From assembly GCA_022616415.1 (NCBI GenBank), contig JAKEEU010000109.1:61689-125688 (forward strand): a stretch of DNA of 64,000 nt, written 5' to 3'. Position numbers and translations under genes: made by a program. The DNA comes from Candidatus Zhuqueibacterota bacterium. GTDB taxonomy: Bacteria > Zhuqueibacterota > Zhuqueibacteria > Zhuqueibacterales > Zhuqueibacteraceae. This document shows, one piece after another, positions 26,801-34,567 of this stretch (positions are counted from its first letter, which is position 1; every line of letters begins with the position of its first letter). The notes under the pieces are model-generated. The model saw only the letters and a list, made by a program, of their open reading frames with translations, was not told where the DNA came from and made no database searches.

Positions 26801-28661
26801 GGGCATCGAGCCGCAAATTCAATTTCTGCAAGCGCAGGAGATCGCCCCATTTCCGTGGGCTGCCGAAAAAATGGCCCGGCACGAAACCTTGAACGTCCCG
26901 CGTATCAGCGAGCTGCCGGCGGAGGCGAGCGCTGAAAAAGCCATGTTTGAAGCACAAGGCATCCAATCGGTCATGAATATTCCGATGGTCTACGGTGAAA
27001 CGCTCATCGGCCTGATCGGCTTCGACGCCGTGCGCAACGAGAGAGCCTGGACGGACGAGCTGGTCTCCTCACTCAGGATCGTCGGCGAAATTTTTGCCAA
27101 TGCGCTGGAGCGCAAGCGCGCCGAGAGAGCATTGCAGGAGAGCGAAGCGCGCCTCCTCCAGCTTGCCGAAAACATCAATGAAGTCTTGTGGATGGAATCC
27201 GTCGACGCCAATCGCTTGATTTACGTCAGCCCGGTTTACGAAAAAGTTTGGGGACGCAGCCGCGAAAGCCTGCTGGCGCAACCGAGCGTTTTCATTGACT
27301 ATATGCACCCGGATGATCGCGAGCGTTTCAAAGCGCATTTGGGAAAGCAGCGCCGGGGAGAAATTTCCGAGATGGAATACCGGATCATCCGGCCCGACGG
27401 CTCGGTGCGCTGGATTTGGGATCGCGGCTTCCCGATTCGCAACGGCGACGGCCACGTTTATCGCAGCGCCGGCATTTCGGAAGACGTCACCGAGCGCAAA
27501 CATGCGGAGGAAGCCCGGCGCGAAAGCGAGCAACGTTTCCGTAACGCTTTTGAGCACGCGCCCATCGGTATGGTGATAACCGCCACCGACGGCCGTTTTT
27601 TGCAAGTTAATCGGGGCGTTTGCGAGATGCTGGGCTATGCCGAAGCGGAATTGCTACGCCTGACGTTTCAAAACATCTTTCATCCCGAGGACCAGCAACT
27701 CAGCGCCGGCTTCATGCACAAGCTTCTGGCCGGTGAAATTCAATCAGCCCAATTCGACAAGCGCTATTTGCACAAGCACGGACAGGTCGTGTGGGCGCAC
27801 GTCAGCGTTTCGGTGTTGCGCGACCTCCAGGGCCGGCCGCTTTATTTTGTGACGCAGATTCAAGACTTCACCGAACGCAAGCGTCTTGAAGAGCAGCTCC
27901 AACAATACACCGAAGGTTTGGAGAAGCTGGTTGAAGAGCGCGCGGCCCGCATTCAGGAGTTGGAGCGGCAACGCGCCGAGAGCGAGAAGCTGGCGACCAC
28001 CGGGCGCATGGCTGCGCGCATCGCGCACGAAATCAACAACCCGTTGGCCGGCATCAAGAATTCTTTTCTGCTGCTCAAAGACGCCATTCCGAGCACGCAC
28101 CAGCATTACGAATACGTCGGCCGCATCGAAAGAGAAATCGACCGCATCGCGCGCATCATCCGCCAGATGTTCGATCTCTACCGGCAGGAACAGGATGAGG
28201 TGCGCCGGTTCCGCGCCGACGACGCCATTCACGACGTTATCGCGCTGCTGGAGCCGGGCTTCCGCGAGCACGGCGTGGCATGTAAGATCGACGCCGAAAG
28301 AGCCGCGGCAGTCGTGGCGCTGCCGGAAGGCTTGTTGCGGCAGGTTTTATTCAACCTCATTCAGAACGCTATCGAGGCCTCGCCGGCGGGCGGCGTCGTC
28401 AAAGTTGTCGCCGCCGTCGCCGGCAATGCCATCAATATCAGCATTGCCGATCAGGGGCCGGGCATTCCCAAAGAAGTGCATAGCCGGATTTTTGAGCCGT
28501 TCTTTACGACCAAGAGCAAACTGACCACCGGCGGGTTGGGCCTCGGGCTTTCGATTTCCAAAAGCCTGGTGGAAGCAATGCGCGGCACGCTGGCTTTCGA
28601 GACTCAAAGCGGCGCCGGCACTGCCTTCAAAATTACGCTGCCGCTCGGCAAGATGATTTAA
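23892..28661 (+). CDS. Reg_prop (two-component propeller) sensor histidine kinase with GAF and two PAS domains
   Basis: A ~1589-aa sensor. Order: signal/anchor (FFRLAMVIAAFLSLALSG, ~40-58), about a dozen propeller repeats of the LWIGT-GGLNR type (residues ~105-610, two seven-bladed propellers expected), Y_Y_Y domain (~715-790), membrane segment (~795-817), coiled coil (~820-905), GAF (~907-1073), PAS (~1080-1203), PAS (~1210-1330), coiled coil, and kinase core with phospho-acceptor His1379 in IAHEINNPLAGIKNS, the N box NLIQNAIEAS, DQGPGIP, and GGLGLGLSISKS. Large extracytoplasmic propellers of this kind commonly sense polysaccharides or other surface ligands. ATG 23892 (GGAG upstream) is preferred to TTG 23844. 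The final codons and stop lie inside a repeat element. The regulator follows 55 bases downstream. Confidence 0.93.
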   Translation: MKPGPRFQFNVWPPRHEETAIMADSAHCPRTRNWGQALAPRFFRLAMVIAAFLSLALSGSDLSGQTSAPLALDPKKAITQYHHDVWNLDEGLPQSAVQALAQTPDGYLWIGLEEGLVRFDGVRFNLFFKGNTPAFTHNNIFAILASKDSSLWVGTQGGGLIRFKAGEFQAYTRAQGLSNDFVNALCEDRQGKLWIGTNNGLNCLQDGKFTRYTTRQGLSHNAVLSIYEDSKNDLWIGTDGGGLNRLREGKFTAHTIQEGLANDIVTAICEDEQGHLWIGTSGGLNRLANGKFAVYTKKDGLADGFVRAIYKDRVGSLWIGTNGGGLHRVRERKFENFSTSDGLSSDFVRAFCEDREGSLWIGTYGGGLNRLCEGKFTSFSTREGLSNDMVWSVYGDKKGNLWFGASRGLTCMKDGKITVYSAQDGVPPYMITALRDDRAGNLWIGTEGGGLVRFQEKVLAVYTTKHGLSNNFVRSIYEDSKGNLWIGTDHGLNLFKDGKFAVYTTKDGLSNDELSCLYEDKAGNLWVGTRTGGLNRFRNGQFTVYTAKDGLASDLIRSLYEDEEGTLWIGNNGGLNRYKDGKFTRYTVNEGLFDDLVFQILEDGKGNLWMSCNKGIYCVSKQELNDFAEGKIQSITSISYGKADGMKASECNGALSQPAGWKTRDGKLWFPTIKGAVTIDPANIKRNPLPPPVVIEQAIADRNHLDIKGELRLPPESKNFEFHYTGLSFLAPQKVQFKYKLEGYDEEWVEAGARRVAYYTNISPGDYTFRVIACNNDGVWNETGAAVAFYLNPFFYQTKLFYFLCIIAFVLTGASAYRFRVRQIRSRETQEALRHANEALELRVQERTTDLMRANDALRQSEEQFRRLNEKLEQRVLERTAELRATNVALEREIAERKEAQEELQYRVELEQFVATISTQFINLPLARIDDAINRALKKLGEITGVDRSYVFQIHDDGKVMDNTHEWCAEGIEPQIQFLQAQEIAPFPWAAEKMARHETLNVPRISELPAEASAEKAMFEAQGIQSVMNIPMVYGETLIGLIGFDAVRNERAWTDELVSSLRIVGEIFANALERKRAERALQESEARLLQLAENINEVLWMESVDANRLIYVSPVYEKVWGRSRESLLAQPSVFIDYMHPDDRERFKAHLGKQRRGEISEMEYRIIRPDGSVRWIWDRGFPIRNGDGHVYRSAGISEDVTERKHAEEARRESEQRFRNAFEHAPIGMVITATDGRFLQVNRGVCEMLGYAEAELLRLTFQNIFHPEDQQLSAGFMHKLLAGEIQSAQFDKRYLHKHGQVVWAHVSVSVLRDLQGRPLYFVTQIQDFTERKRLEEQLQQYTEGLEKLVEERAARIQELERQRAESEKLATTGRMAARIAHEINNPLAGIKNSFLLLKDAIPSTHQHYEYVGRIEREIDRIARIIRQMFDLYRQEQDEVRRFRADDAIHDVIALLEPGFREHGVACKIDAERAAAVVALPEGLLRQVLFNLIQNAIEASPAGGVVKVVAAVAGNAINISIADQGPGIPKEVHSRIFEPFFTTKSKLTTGGLGLGLSISKSLVEAMRGTLAFETQSGAGTAFKITLPLGKMI

Positions 28662-28695
28662 AAGCTTTTAAATTATTTTGCCACAATCATTTTGC
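28647..28695. repeat. Repeat family A overlapping the kinase stop codon
   Basis: GGCAAGATGATTTAAAAGCT and the return TTATTTTGCCACAATCATTTTGC share the palindromic centre AAAAGCTTTTAAA with 20460-20520; the left arm is shorter. The kinase ends GKMI-stop within the left arm. Confidence 0.82.
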
Positions 28696-28716
28696 AAATA
28701 TCTTTAGGATGCGGAG

Positions 28717-29478
28717 ATGTCTATGCCTGAATCAGGCCGAATTTTGTTTGCCGACGACGAAGAGACTTTCCTGCGCTCCACGTGCGAGCTTTTGCGCCGC
28801 GAAGGCTATACGTGCGACGACGCCCCCGACGCCGCTACTGCGATTAAAAAGTTGCGCGAGCAGAATTACGATTTGCTGATTTCCGACATCAAAATGCCGG
28901 GCAATGCCGAGCTGGAGTTTATTCAAGAGCTTCCCAAAATCGCGGAAGGCATGCCGGTTATTCTCGTGACGGGCTATCCGTCCATTTACACCGCGATCAA
29001 ATCGATTCAACTGCCGGTCATGGCCTATTTGCCGAAACCGGTTGATTTTGGCGAGCTGCTCAACCAGGTGCGGAAAGGTGTCGAACGCTGCCACGCCAAT
29101 CGCGCCGTTCGCAGCACGCGCGAGCGCATGCAGACCTGGCGCCAGGAATTGGATCGTCTGCAGCAGAGCATCAATACCGCATCGGCGGAGGCGCCAGTCG
29201 CGCCAATCGAGGCCTTTCTCGCGCTGACGTTTCGCAACCTGGCGGGTTGCCTCACCGACTTGAATAATCTGACCAAAGCTTTGGCAATGCCCAAGCACAG
29301 CGAAGCCGAGGTTTGCCAGCTTTTCAACTGCCCGCGATTCAATACGCTCAATGCCGCCGTGGTCGAAACCATCGAAGTATTGGAGAAAACCAAAAACGCC
29401 TTCAAATCCAAAGAGCTGGGAGATTTGCGGAAAAAGCTCGAAAAGCTCGTCAAAACCGAAACCCAAATAAAGAATTGA
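28717..29478 (+). CDS. Response regulator with an unrecognised Cys-containing C-terminal domain
   Basis: A 253-aa protein. The receiver (residues ~7-122) has Asp13/Asp14, phospho-acceptor Asp57 (LLISDIKMPG), Thr85 and Lys107 (LPKPVDF). It is followed by a charged coiled-coil linker (RERMQTWRQELDRLQQS) and a helical domain from ~165 to 253 with TFRNLAGCLTDLNNLTKALA, EVCQLFNCPRFNTL and a basic amphipathic end (KTKNAFKSKELGDLRKKLEK). I see no helix-turn-helix, GGDEF, HD-GYP or AAA output. Cys200 and Cys205 are kept in the decayed paralogue (VCQLRNCPR), so the motif is a family feature. It is the likely partner of the upstream propeller kinase; output is probably protein-protein. Confidence 0.85.
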   Translation: MSMPESGRILFADDEETFLRSTCELLRREGYTCDDAPDAATAIKKLREQNYDLLISDIKMPGNAELEFIQELPKIAEGMPVILVTGYPSIYTAIKSIQLPVMAYLPKPVDFGELLNQVRKGVERCHANRAVRSTRERMQTWRQELDRLQQSINTASAEAPVAPIEAFLALTFRNLAGCLTDLNNLTKALAMPKHSEAEVCQLFNCPRFNTLNAAVVETIEVLEKTKNAFKSKELGDLRKKLEKLVKTETQIKN

Positions 29479-29494
29479 AGCGGATGATGTGGTT

Positions 29495-29562
29495 GCCTTG
29501 TCGGGTAGGCTGTGCCTGCAGGTAGGTGTTGAGGGCATGAGGCCTGCAAGTCGAAGGCGAAG
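29495..29562. repeat. Repeat family H, inverted copy
   Basis: On the minus strand it reads CGCCTTCGACTTGCAGGCCT … CCGACAAGGC, as at 22131 and 23467. A separate hairpin CCCCTCGCT/AGCGAGGGG (29569-29589) follows. Confidence 0.65.
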
Positions 29563-29723
29563 CGCGACCCCTCGCTGCAAAGCGAGGGGTTCGCCGATTC
29601 GACGTTAGGCTGACTTTGATTTGTAGCTTGCACAAAAAATGCTTGATAAACTTACAAAGATGAGTTGCAAAGTTGAATGCGGTACGGGCTTATAACCCGC
29701 AGTGGACAACGTGTTCAGCTTTC

Positions 29724-29751
29724 AAGCCCGTCGTTAGACGGGTTTTTCTTT
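29724..29751 (+). terminator. Rho-independent terminator
   Basis: CCCGTC-GTTA-GACGGG followed by TTTTTCTTTT, about 250 bases after the response regulator. A stem with a short loop and a T-run fits a terminator for the kinase/regulator transcript. Confidence 0.8.
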
Positions 29752-29766
29752 TATCCACAGGAAAAA

Positions 29767-30582
29767 TCATTCCACTGCGAAATCATAACCGCCTACCACT
29801 TGTTTCATCAATTCCTTATCGAGCAGCGACGCCTCTTCCGGATGCACCAGAAACGGGGCAACATCGTGACGCAATTGGGCAAAATCCAAACGCCCAATCT
29901 TCCTGAGCAACGCATGTTTAAGTTGTTCGCTATCAACCGCTGTGGCTTTTGACTCTGTTTGTGCAATGGCATTATGCAGCACTTTCAAATTAGGCCGAAC
30001 CTTTTTGCCAAGATACCACATCAGATCATAGAAGTCCCTTCCCTTCGCGTACCGCCGAAAAAGGGACGCGTGCAATTTCGTTGCGAATGACGACGGCAAG
30101 TCAAAATGAAGCAGAGGAAAAGTAAAAAAATCTGTGAGCAGGGAAATTTCCGTTTTCCAGCCGGCGGGAGGATTCGTGTCGATCTCGATTCGAATCGGAA
30201 GCTTTTCACCACGTTGCTGCGACAAACCGGCGTCATATAAAAACTCGTGAAACCGGACGTAAAGATGGTGAACCGTCTTTTCTCCCTTCTTTTTTATATC
30301 AGCCACAAGCGACAACTTTTCCAGATTGCGCTCGATGCTTGTGACAAGCTGTGCAAAACTGTATTGCGCCGGTTTAACCAGGGAAAAGTCGAGATCTTCG
30401 GAGAAGCGCTGCAAACCGTGCAACAATCGCAAGGCGGTACCGCCGGTAAACGCCAGCGCGGAACCGGGGGATGATTCATGCAGAATTTTGAGCAATATAA
30501 CCTGCAGGAATTGCCGCAGTCGATTAATATTCTCGTCGCGCGGCCGGGCCGGCGACAATTGCTTTAGAATGACGTCGCGCAT
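29767..30582 (-). CDS. AbiEii/AbiGii-type nucleotidyltransferase toxin
   Basis: A 271-aa protein of the AbiEii/AbiGii toxin family (PF08843), nucleotidyltransferases that act in type IV toxin-antitoxin and phage-exclusion systems. The nucleotidyltransferase motif is clear: FTGGTALRLLHG then QRFSEDLDFSL, with the two metal-binding Asp residues at about 63 and 65. The C-terminal half holds ATKLHASLFRRYAKGRDFYD, another hallmark. I start at ATG 30582; 22 further residues upstream are possible. It overlaps the antitoxin gene by ~59 bases, typical of AbiE operons. Confidence 0.92.
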   Translation of the reverse strand: MRDVILKQLSPARPRDENINRLRQFLQVILLKILHESSPGSALAFTGGTALRLLHGLQRFSEDLDFSLVKPAQYSFAQLVTSIERNLEKLSLVADIKKKGEKTVHHLYVRFHEFLYDAGLSQQRGEKLPIRIEIDTNPPAGWKTEISLLTDFFTFPLLHFDLPSSFATKLHASLFRRYAKGRDFYDLMWYLGKKVRPNLKVLHNAIAQTESKATAVDSEQLKHALLRKIGRLDFAQLRHDVAPFLVHPEEASLLDKELMKQVVGGYDFAVE

Positions 30583-31219
30583 GCGCTTTACGGATAAAAT
30601 AGGTTTCAATAAATAATTGTACGATTTGCTGCAATTTCTTCGAGGCAAAACGGGAGGCGTATTTGACCAGACGCTGGGGTTGTAAAATTTCTTGTCCGAG
30701 AAAACGATATGACTCAGAAAAAATGTTGGCGTCGGTTGGCGAGAATTGTGACAGGTTCAAGTAAAAAAAATCCAGCAGTGCTTTTTCAGGCTCGGCCATG
30801 AAAACTTCAAATCCGCGCTCATCACGAATCGTGTCGAAACCAAAAAACAAGGGCTCCTTCACGTGGCGAAAGACGTAATTTCCCTCAGGCGAAACAAACT
30901 GCGCCGGTTTCCCTGTTGTCACGCTGGTGATCTGATAAACCGCTTCCGGAATGAGGTGATAGTATGATAAAGCGCTTTCCAGGCTGACATAAGATGGAAA
31001 GACGAGCTGGTTGGCCAGAAAGAACCGCGATGGCTCCTTGACCCGATCGTTACGGTTGAGCAGATACAAGCCTCGTTTCAGTTGAACGATAAGCCCCTGT
31101 TTATTCCAACGGCTCAACTGATTGCGCAAGACACGTTCATCTTCACCCAACCAATTGAGCAAGCCGCCGGTGATGATCGGGTAATCCCGCACCTGATTTT
31201 TGAAAGTTTGGTATCTCAT
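30524..31219 (-). CDS. AbiEi-type antitoxin/transcriptional regulator
   Basis: A 231-aa protein preceding the AbiEii toxin. It has an N-terminal winged-helix-like part (LLNWLGEDERVLRNQLSRWN, KQGLIVQLKRGLYLL) that in the family binds the operon's own promoter, and a C-terminal domain with PSYVSLESALSYYHLIPEAV, VTTGKPAQF and FMAEPEKALLDFFYL, all typical of AbiEi-like antitoxins. Negative autoregulation is known in the family; an operator is not evident here. Confidence 0.9.
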   Translation of the reverse strand: MRYQTFKNQVRDYPIITGGLLNWLGEDERVLRNQLSRWNKQGLIVQLKRGLYLLNRNDRVKEPSRFFLANQLVFPSYVSLESALSYYHLIPEAVYQITSVTTGKPAQFVSPEGNYVFRHVKEPLFFGFDTIRDERGFEVFMAEPEKALLDFFYLNLSQFSPTDANIFSESYRFLGQEILQPQRLVKYASRFASKKLQQIVQLFIETYFIRKAHARRHSKAIVAGPAARREY

Positions 31220-31294
31220 TCCCTTTACTCATCATTTTTGATGATTTAGGGGAATATAAGCAATTTAACTGATTCTGTCAAGTTATAAACAGGA

Positions 31295-31984
31295 TCACCG
31301 CGGAATCAATCGCGGGAAAAATCTCGGCGTGCGGCTGGCGTAACGCCGATACGCCTCGCCAAATTTTGTTTCAATATCTTGCTCCTCACGCCGCGCCAGC
31401 CATGCGTAGGCAGACATCAAAATCGGCCATAGAACCAGCGTCGTAATCGTCGGCCAGTGCAGCAACCATCCCAACGTGAAAACAAAAATGCCGGTGTACT
31501 GCGGATGCCGGATGAAACGATAAATGCCGGTCGTCACGAGATCGGTAGCTTTATGGATTTTGCTCCAACCAAGCACGATCAACATCAAACCAATCATGCT
31601 CAACCACGTGCCGATGATCGGGCCGGTATGGCCGAGAGTCCGGTGCGCCCATTCCCGCAAGGAGGGAATTTCAACTAAAGGCGAGAGCAGGAAAATCAAC
31701 AGCGGCCAGCCGAACATTTCCGTCATTAACGCGATCAAGAACGCGATGAACGCGCCCTTTGATCGCCATGTCCCTTCCGTCGCTTGCCGATAAGGCAGGA
31801 ACGCAAGAAAAGCGATGGCGACGAAAAGGTTCAGCACAATCAAGCCGCCGCGTCCGAGATGCGTTTCAATCCACCGCACCGTCACCGGCGGGCCGTGGTG
31901 CGAGAACAGCTCGACGCCGTAAATCATCACAAAAACGGCAAGCGCGACAAAACCGATGCCGAGCAGGATTTTGTTTGATGACAT
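31295..31984 (-). CDS. ICMT/PEMT-family membrane methyltransferase-like protein
   Basis: A 229-aa protein with about five membrane segments. Near the C-terminus is the SAM-binding pattern of the isoprenylcysteine carboxyl methyltransferase/phospholipid methyltransferase superfamily: LVTTGIYRFIRHPQYTGIFV, then EEQDIETKFGEAYRRYASRT, ending FFPRLIPR. Bacterial members methylate varied small lipophilic substrates, and many are uncharacterised. ATG 31984 is chosen because the longer frame runs into a short tandem repeat. Confidence 0.82.
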   Translation of the reverse strand: MSSNKILLGIGFVALAVFVMIYGVELFSHHGPPVTVRWIETHLGRGGLIVLNLFVAIAFLAFLPYRQATEGTWRSKGAFIAFLIALMTEMFGWPLLIFLLSPLVEIPSLREWAHRTLGHTGPIIGTWLSMIGLMLIVLGWSKIHKATDLVTTGIYRFIRHPQYTGIFVFTLGWLLHWPTITTLVLWPILMSAYAWLARREEQDIETKFGEAYRRYASRTPRFFPRLIPR

Positions 31985-31992
31985 GGTTGTTC

Positions 31993-32038
31993 GTTTAAAA
32001 CGTAAGGCGTAAAACGTGAGGCGCAACACGTAAAACGA
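31993..32038. repeat. Short tandem repeat (AAAACGTAAGGCG-type)
   Basis: AAAACGTAAGGCGT, AAAACGTGAGGCGC and AACACGTAAAACG follow each other between the methyltransferase gene and the GWxTD gene: three imperfect ~14-bp units. Confidence 0.65.
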
Positions 32039-32072
32039 AATGCACAAATGGAAGAGATATGCCGGCCGTTTT

Positions 32073-34382
32073 TCAAAACAGCGTCAAATCGATAAACCCT
32101 TCGCTCTGCTTTCCCGAATTTTTCTCCTTCACTTTGATGCTCAACCGAAAATCGCCGCTGCCGGCGCGTGCGAGATCGAGGGCGAGATATTCCACCGACG
32201 TCGCTTCATTCGCCTCGCGCGCCAAGACCAGCGTGGTTGACGGCTTCGAGCTGCCGCCGAAAATGGAAAACACTTTCTTCGCGCCGCTTTTTTTCTCTTT
32301 GCGCAGCAGCGTTGTATATTCGACGACGAATGCGGATTTGCCCTCGGCGTCCGGCGTAAGATTATACACTTCGAAGTAAACATACACCGGCTTGGCGCGC
32401 GGAAATCGTTTGTAGGGATTGGGCAGAAGGCGAAGCCCGTGGCGCACGAAGAGATCGGCGTCGTTATCCGCGGCCGGCTCGATTGAAGACGCCAGCACGA
32501 TGCTGCTCATCGCCAATTGGCCGTCGTTGAATTGCGGCACGCGCATCTCCTTTTTCCAGCCGCCCACGCGCTTGGTCGCCGTCTGCTGCACGAAAAAAGC
32601 CACGTGATAGGAATCCGGCTTTACCGCAAAGTGATATTGTCCGACCAAAAACGGCGTCTGATTCGGATCGGCGATCTCGCGCTTGGTGATCTGGTCGTGC
32701 AGGCGATGCACGCGATTCCACTGCAGATCGTGCAGCACCACGCCATGCTCGGCGAGCACGTTGGCGCCCATCGCGCCGGCCTTCGCCAAATCATCGCTCG
32801 AAGGCAACGGCAAGGCGTAATACAAATCGAAATAGCTTTTGCCCTCCGGCGCTTTGAAAAAGGCGGGATAAGCAAAGGCATTGAGCGGCTGCACTTTTTT
32901 GTCCCACGAATGGCGGTCAGTGCGAAAGCCGGTGTCCACTGCTTCGCGGCTCTGCTGCGCCAAATCATCTTCGAGCGCCATCTGCTCGAGCGGATTGCCG
33001 CGCAGCAAGCGCTCGTAAGAGGTGCCCCAGGTGATGCGATCCTCCAAAAATTGCGGATCATTGATAAACGGCGTCAACCGCCAATTGTTGCCAACGGCAT
33101 GTTCGTCCACGACGAAATGAAAAATCATCTCCCGCGAGGCGATTGTGGGCTGATAGCGCCAAGACTCATTGCTGACCAACGCCTGGCCGGCCGTCACCGC
33201 CCGCTCGTCCGGCTCGCCGTGGCGAATGTAAATCAGGCCCTTGTCGTTGAAGCGGTCGTTGAGATAAAACGTCGGCGGGAATTTTTGATGGTGCAGCTTG
33301 TCGGGATTGTTGAACCAGGTGCGAAAACCGTCAAAAACATAATAACGCTCGGCATGGAGCAAACGGCGATAGTGCTCGGCCAGACGCACGTTGTTGTCCG
33401 CCGCCGGCGTCGGATCGCGCAGCATGAACACACGATGAAAAAAATCAGTATACTCCCGAACGGAAGTTGCCTGGCGAAATTGCTGCAGCTCTGCCTCGGT
33501 CACGATATATTTGGCGTCCTCAAAAATAAGCTCCGCATCGAGACGGTTGCGAATGCCGTCCACGGCTTGCCAAAAAGCTTTCTCGGCGTCCTTCGTTTGC
33601 TTCTGCTCATAATAGAGCCGCGCCACAGCAAGCTGGATCGGCGCCAGGCTGACGCCCGGCGCGCCCGCGAGCAATTGCCGAAAGACCGAATCCGCATTGG
33701 GCAGTTTGCCGTCGCGGCGATAGGCCTCGCCGATAAAGTAACGCGCCTGCTCCGAATTTTTCCGCTGCAGCCACGCGATAACCTCGTTGGTGCCGGTGTT
33801 GTCGAGATAATGATGGTAAAGGCGAAAAAGGCCGCGCTGCGACCCCACGTCATCCGGCTTCAGGCGAATTTGATCGTGGCCCATCGCAATGGCATCGGTG
33901 TAATCTTTTTTATAGCGCAGCAGTTGCGCATACTGAAAAAGCGTGTCATAAAAGGAAGAGTCGCGCGCCAGCACCCGCTTGAAATATTTGGCGGCGTTGT
34001 CCCAGTCGAATTTGCGCATGATCAAAGCTTTCGGCACGCCGCACTCGCGGTAACAAATCGCGCGGTGGTAAAGCGCATCGAGATTTTCCGGCTCGTACTT
34101 GAGCACCTTCTCGTACCAATCGTTGGCTTCGCCCCAATCATTTTTGGCGAGATAAACCTGGCCGAGGCCGACCATCGCCGCGGTCAATTCGCGGTCTTTT
34201 TTCAACGCCTTTTTGAAGCTCTGCTCCGCCTCTTTCAGCTTGTTCTCGGCGAGCAGCGCCCTGCCCTGAGCAACAAGTCGCCAAGCCGTGGAATCCACTG
34301 GAGAAGCGCTCTGCGCCGGTGAAATCGCCAGAAATATAAAAGCGGCAGCAATAAAAGTAAAAACTAATTTTTGCATGATCAT
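32073..34382 (-). CDS. GWxTD domain-containing TPR protein (secreted)
   Basis: A 769-aa exported protein: signal peptide (LVFTFIAAAFIFLAISPAQSA), TPR block (residues ~35-290: GRALLAENKLKEAEQSFKKA, WGEANDWYEKVLKYEP and others), then a GWxTD domain (~300-450; MLRDPTPAADNN, YVFDGFRTWF, KGLIYIRHGEPDERA) and a long C-terminal beta-rich region with FDLYYALPL and VYVYFEVYNLTPD, ending VDLTLF-like FIDLTLF. GWxTD proteins are common in Calditrichota, Ignavibacteria and Acidobacteria; their role is unknown. ATG 34376 is an equally good start. A long antisense frame across the gene is a codon-bias shadow. Confidence 0.88.
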   Translation of the reverse strand: MIMQKLVFTFIAAAFIFLAISPAQSASPVDSTAWRLVAQGRALLAENKLKEAEQSFKKALKKDRELTAAMVGLGQVYLAKNDWGEANDWYEKVLKYEPENLDALYHRAICYRECGVPKALIMRKFDWDNAAKYFKRVLARDSSFYDTLFQYAQLLRYKKDYTDAIAMGHDQIRLKPDDVGSQRGLFRLYHHYLDNTGTNEVIAWLQRKNSEQARYFIGEAYRRDGKLPNADSVFRQLLAGAPGVSLAPIQLAVARLYYEQKQTKDAEKAFWQAVDGIRNRLDAELIFEDAKYIVTEAELQQFRQATSVREYTDFFHRVFMLRDPTPAADNNVRLAEHYRRLLHAERYYVFDGFRTWFNNPDKLHHQKFPPTFYLNDRFNDKGLIYIRHGEPDERAVTAGQALVSNESWRYQPTIASREMIFHFVVDEHAVGNNWRLTPFINDPQFLEDRITWGTSYERLLRGNPLEQMALEDDLAQQSREAVDTGFRTDRHSWDKKVQPLNAFAYPAFFKAPEGKSYFDLYYALPLPSSDDLAKAGAMGANVLAEHGVVLHDLQWNRVHRLHDQITKREIADPNQTPFLVGQYHFAVKPDSYHVAFFVQQTATKRVGGWKKEMRVPQFNDGQLAMSSIVLASSIEPAADNDADLFVRHGLRLLPNPYKRFPRAKPVYVYFEVYNLTPDAEGKSAFVVEYTTLLRKEKKSGAKKVFSIFGGSSKPSTTLVLAREANEATSVEYLALDLARAGSGDFRLSIKVKEKNSGKQSEGFIDLTLF

Positions 34383-34425
34383 GCCTTATTAAGAGTTAAA
34401 TCTTTGCAGAAAAACCCAAAACTTT

Positions 34426-34508
34426 CACGCAAAGCCGCAAAGGCGCGAAGGATCGCAAAGAAAAATAAACTTTGCGTATTCTTTGCGTCTCCGCGTCTTT
34501 GCGTGCGC
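34426..34508. repeat. Repeat family C palindrome (CACGCAAAGCCGC / GTCTTTGCGTG)
   Basis: Left arm CACGCAAAGCCGCAAAGGCG, centre AAGAAAAATAAACTTTGCGT, right arm CTCCGCGTCTTTGCGTGCGC. Near-identical arms at 54351-54430. It lies between two minus-strand genes. Confidence 0.82.
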
Positions 34509-34567
34509 TTTTATTTTTGATTCCGACTTGTCCAGGTTGTACAAATTTTAAATTTAAAATTTTTAAT

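Noticed and set aside
32517..34322. 601-aa open frame on the plus strand
   Set aside because: It lies entirely antisense to the GWxTD protein gene, has no ribosome binding site or family motif, and its length is explained by codon bias of the real gene.
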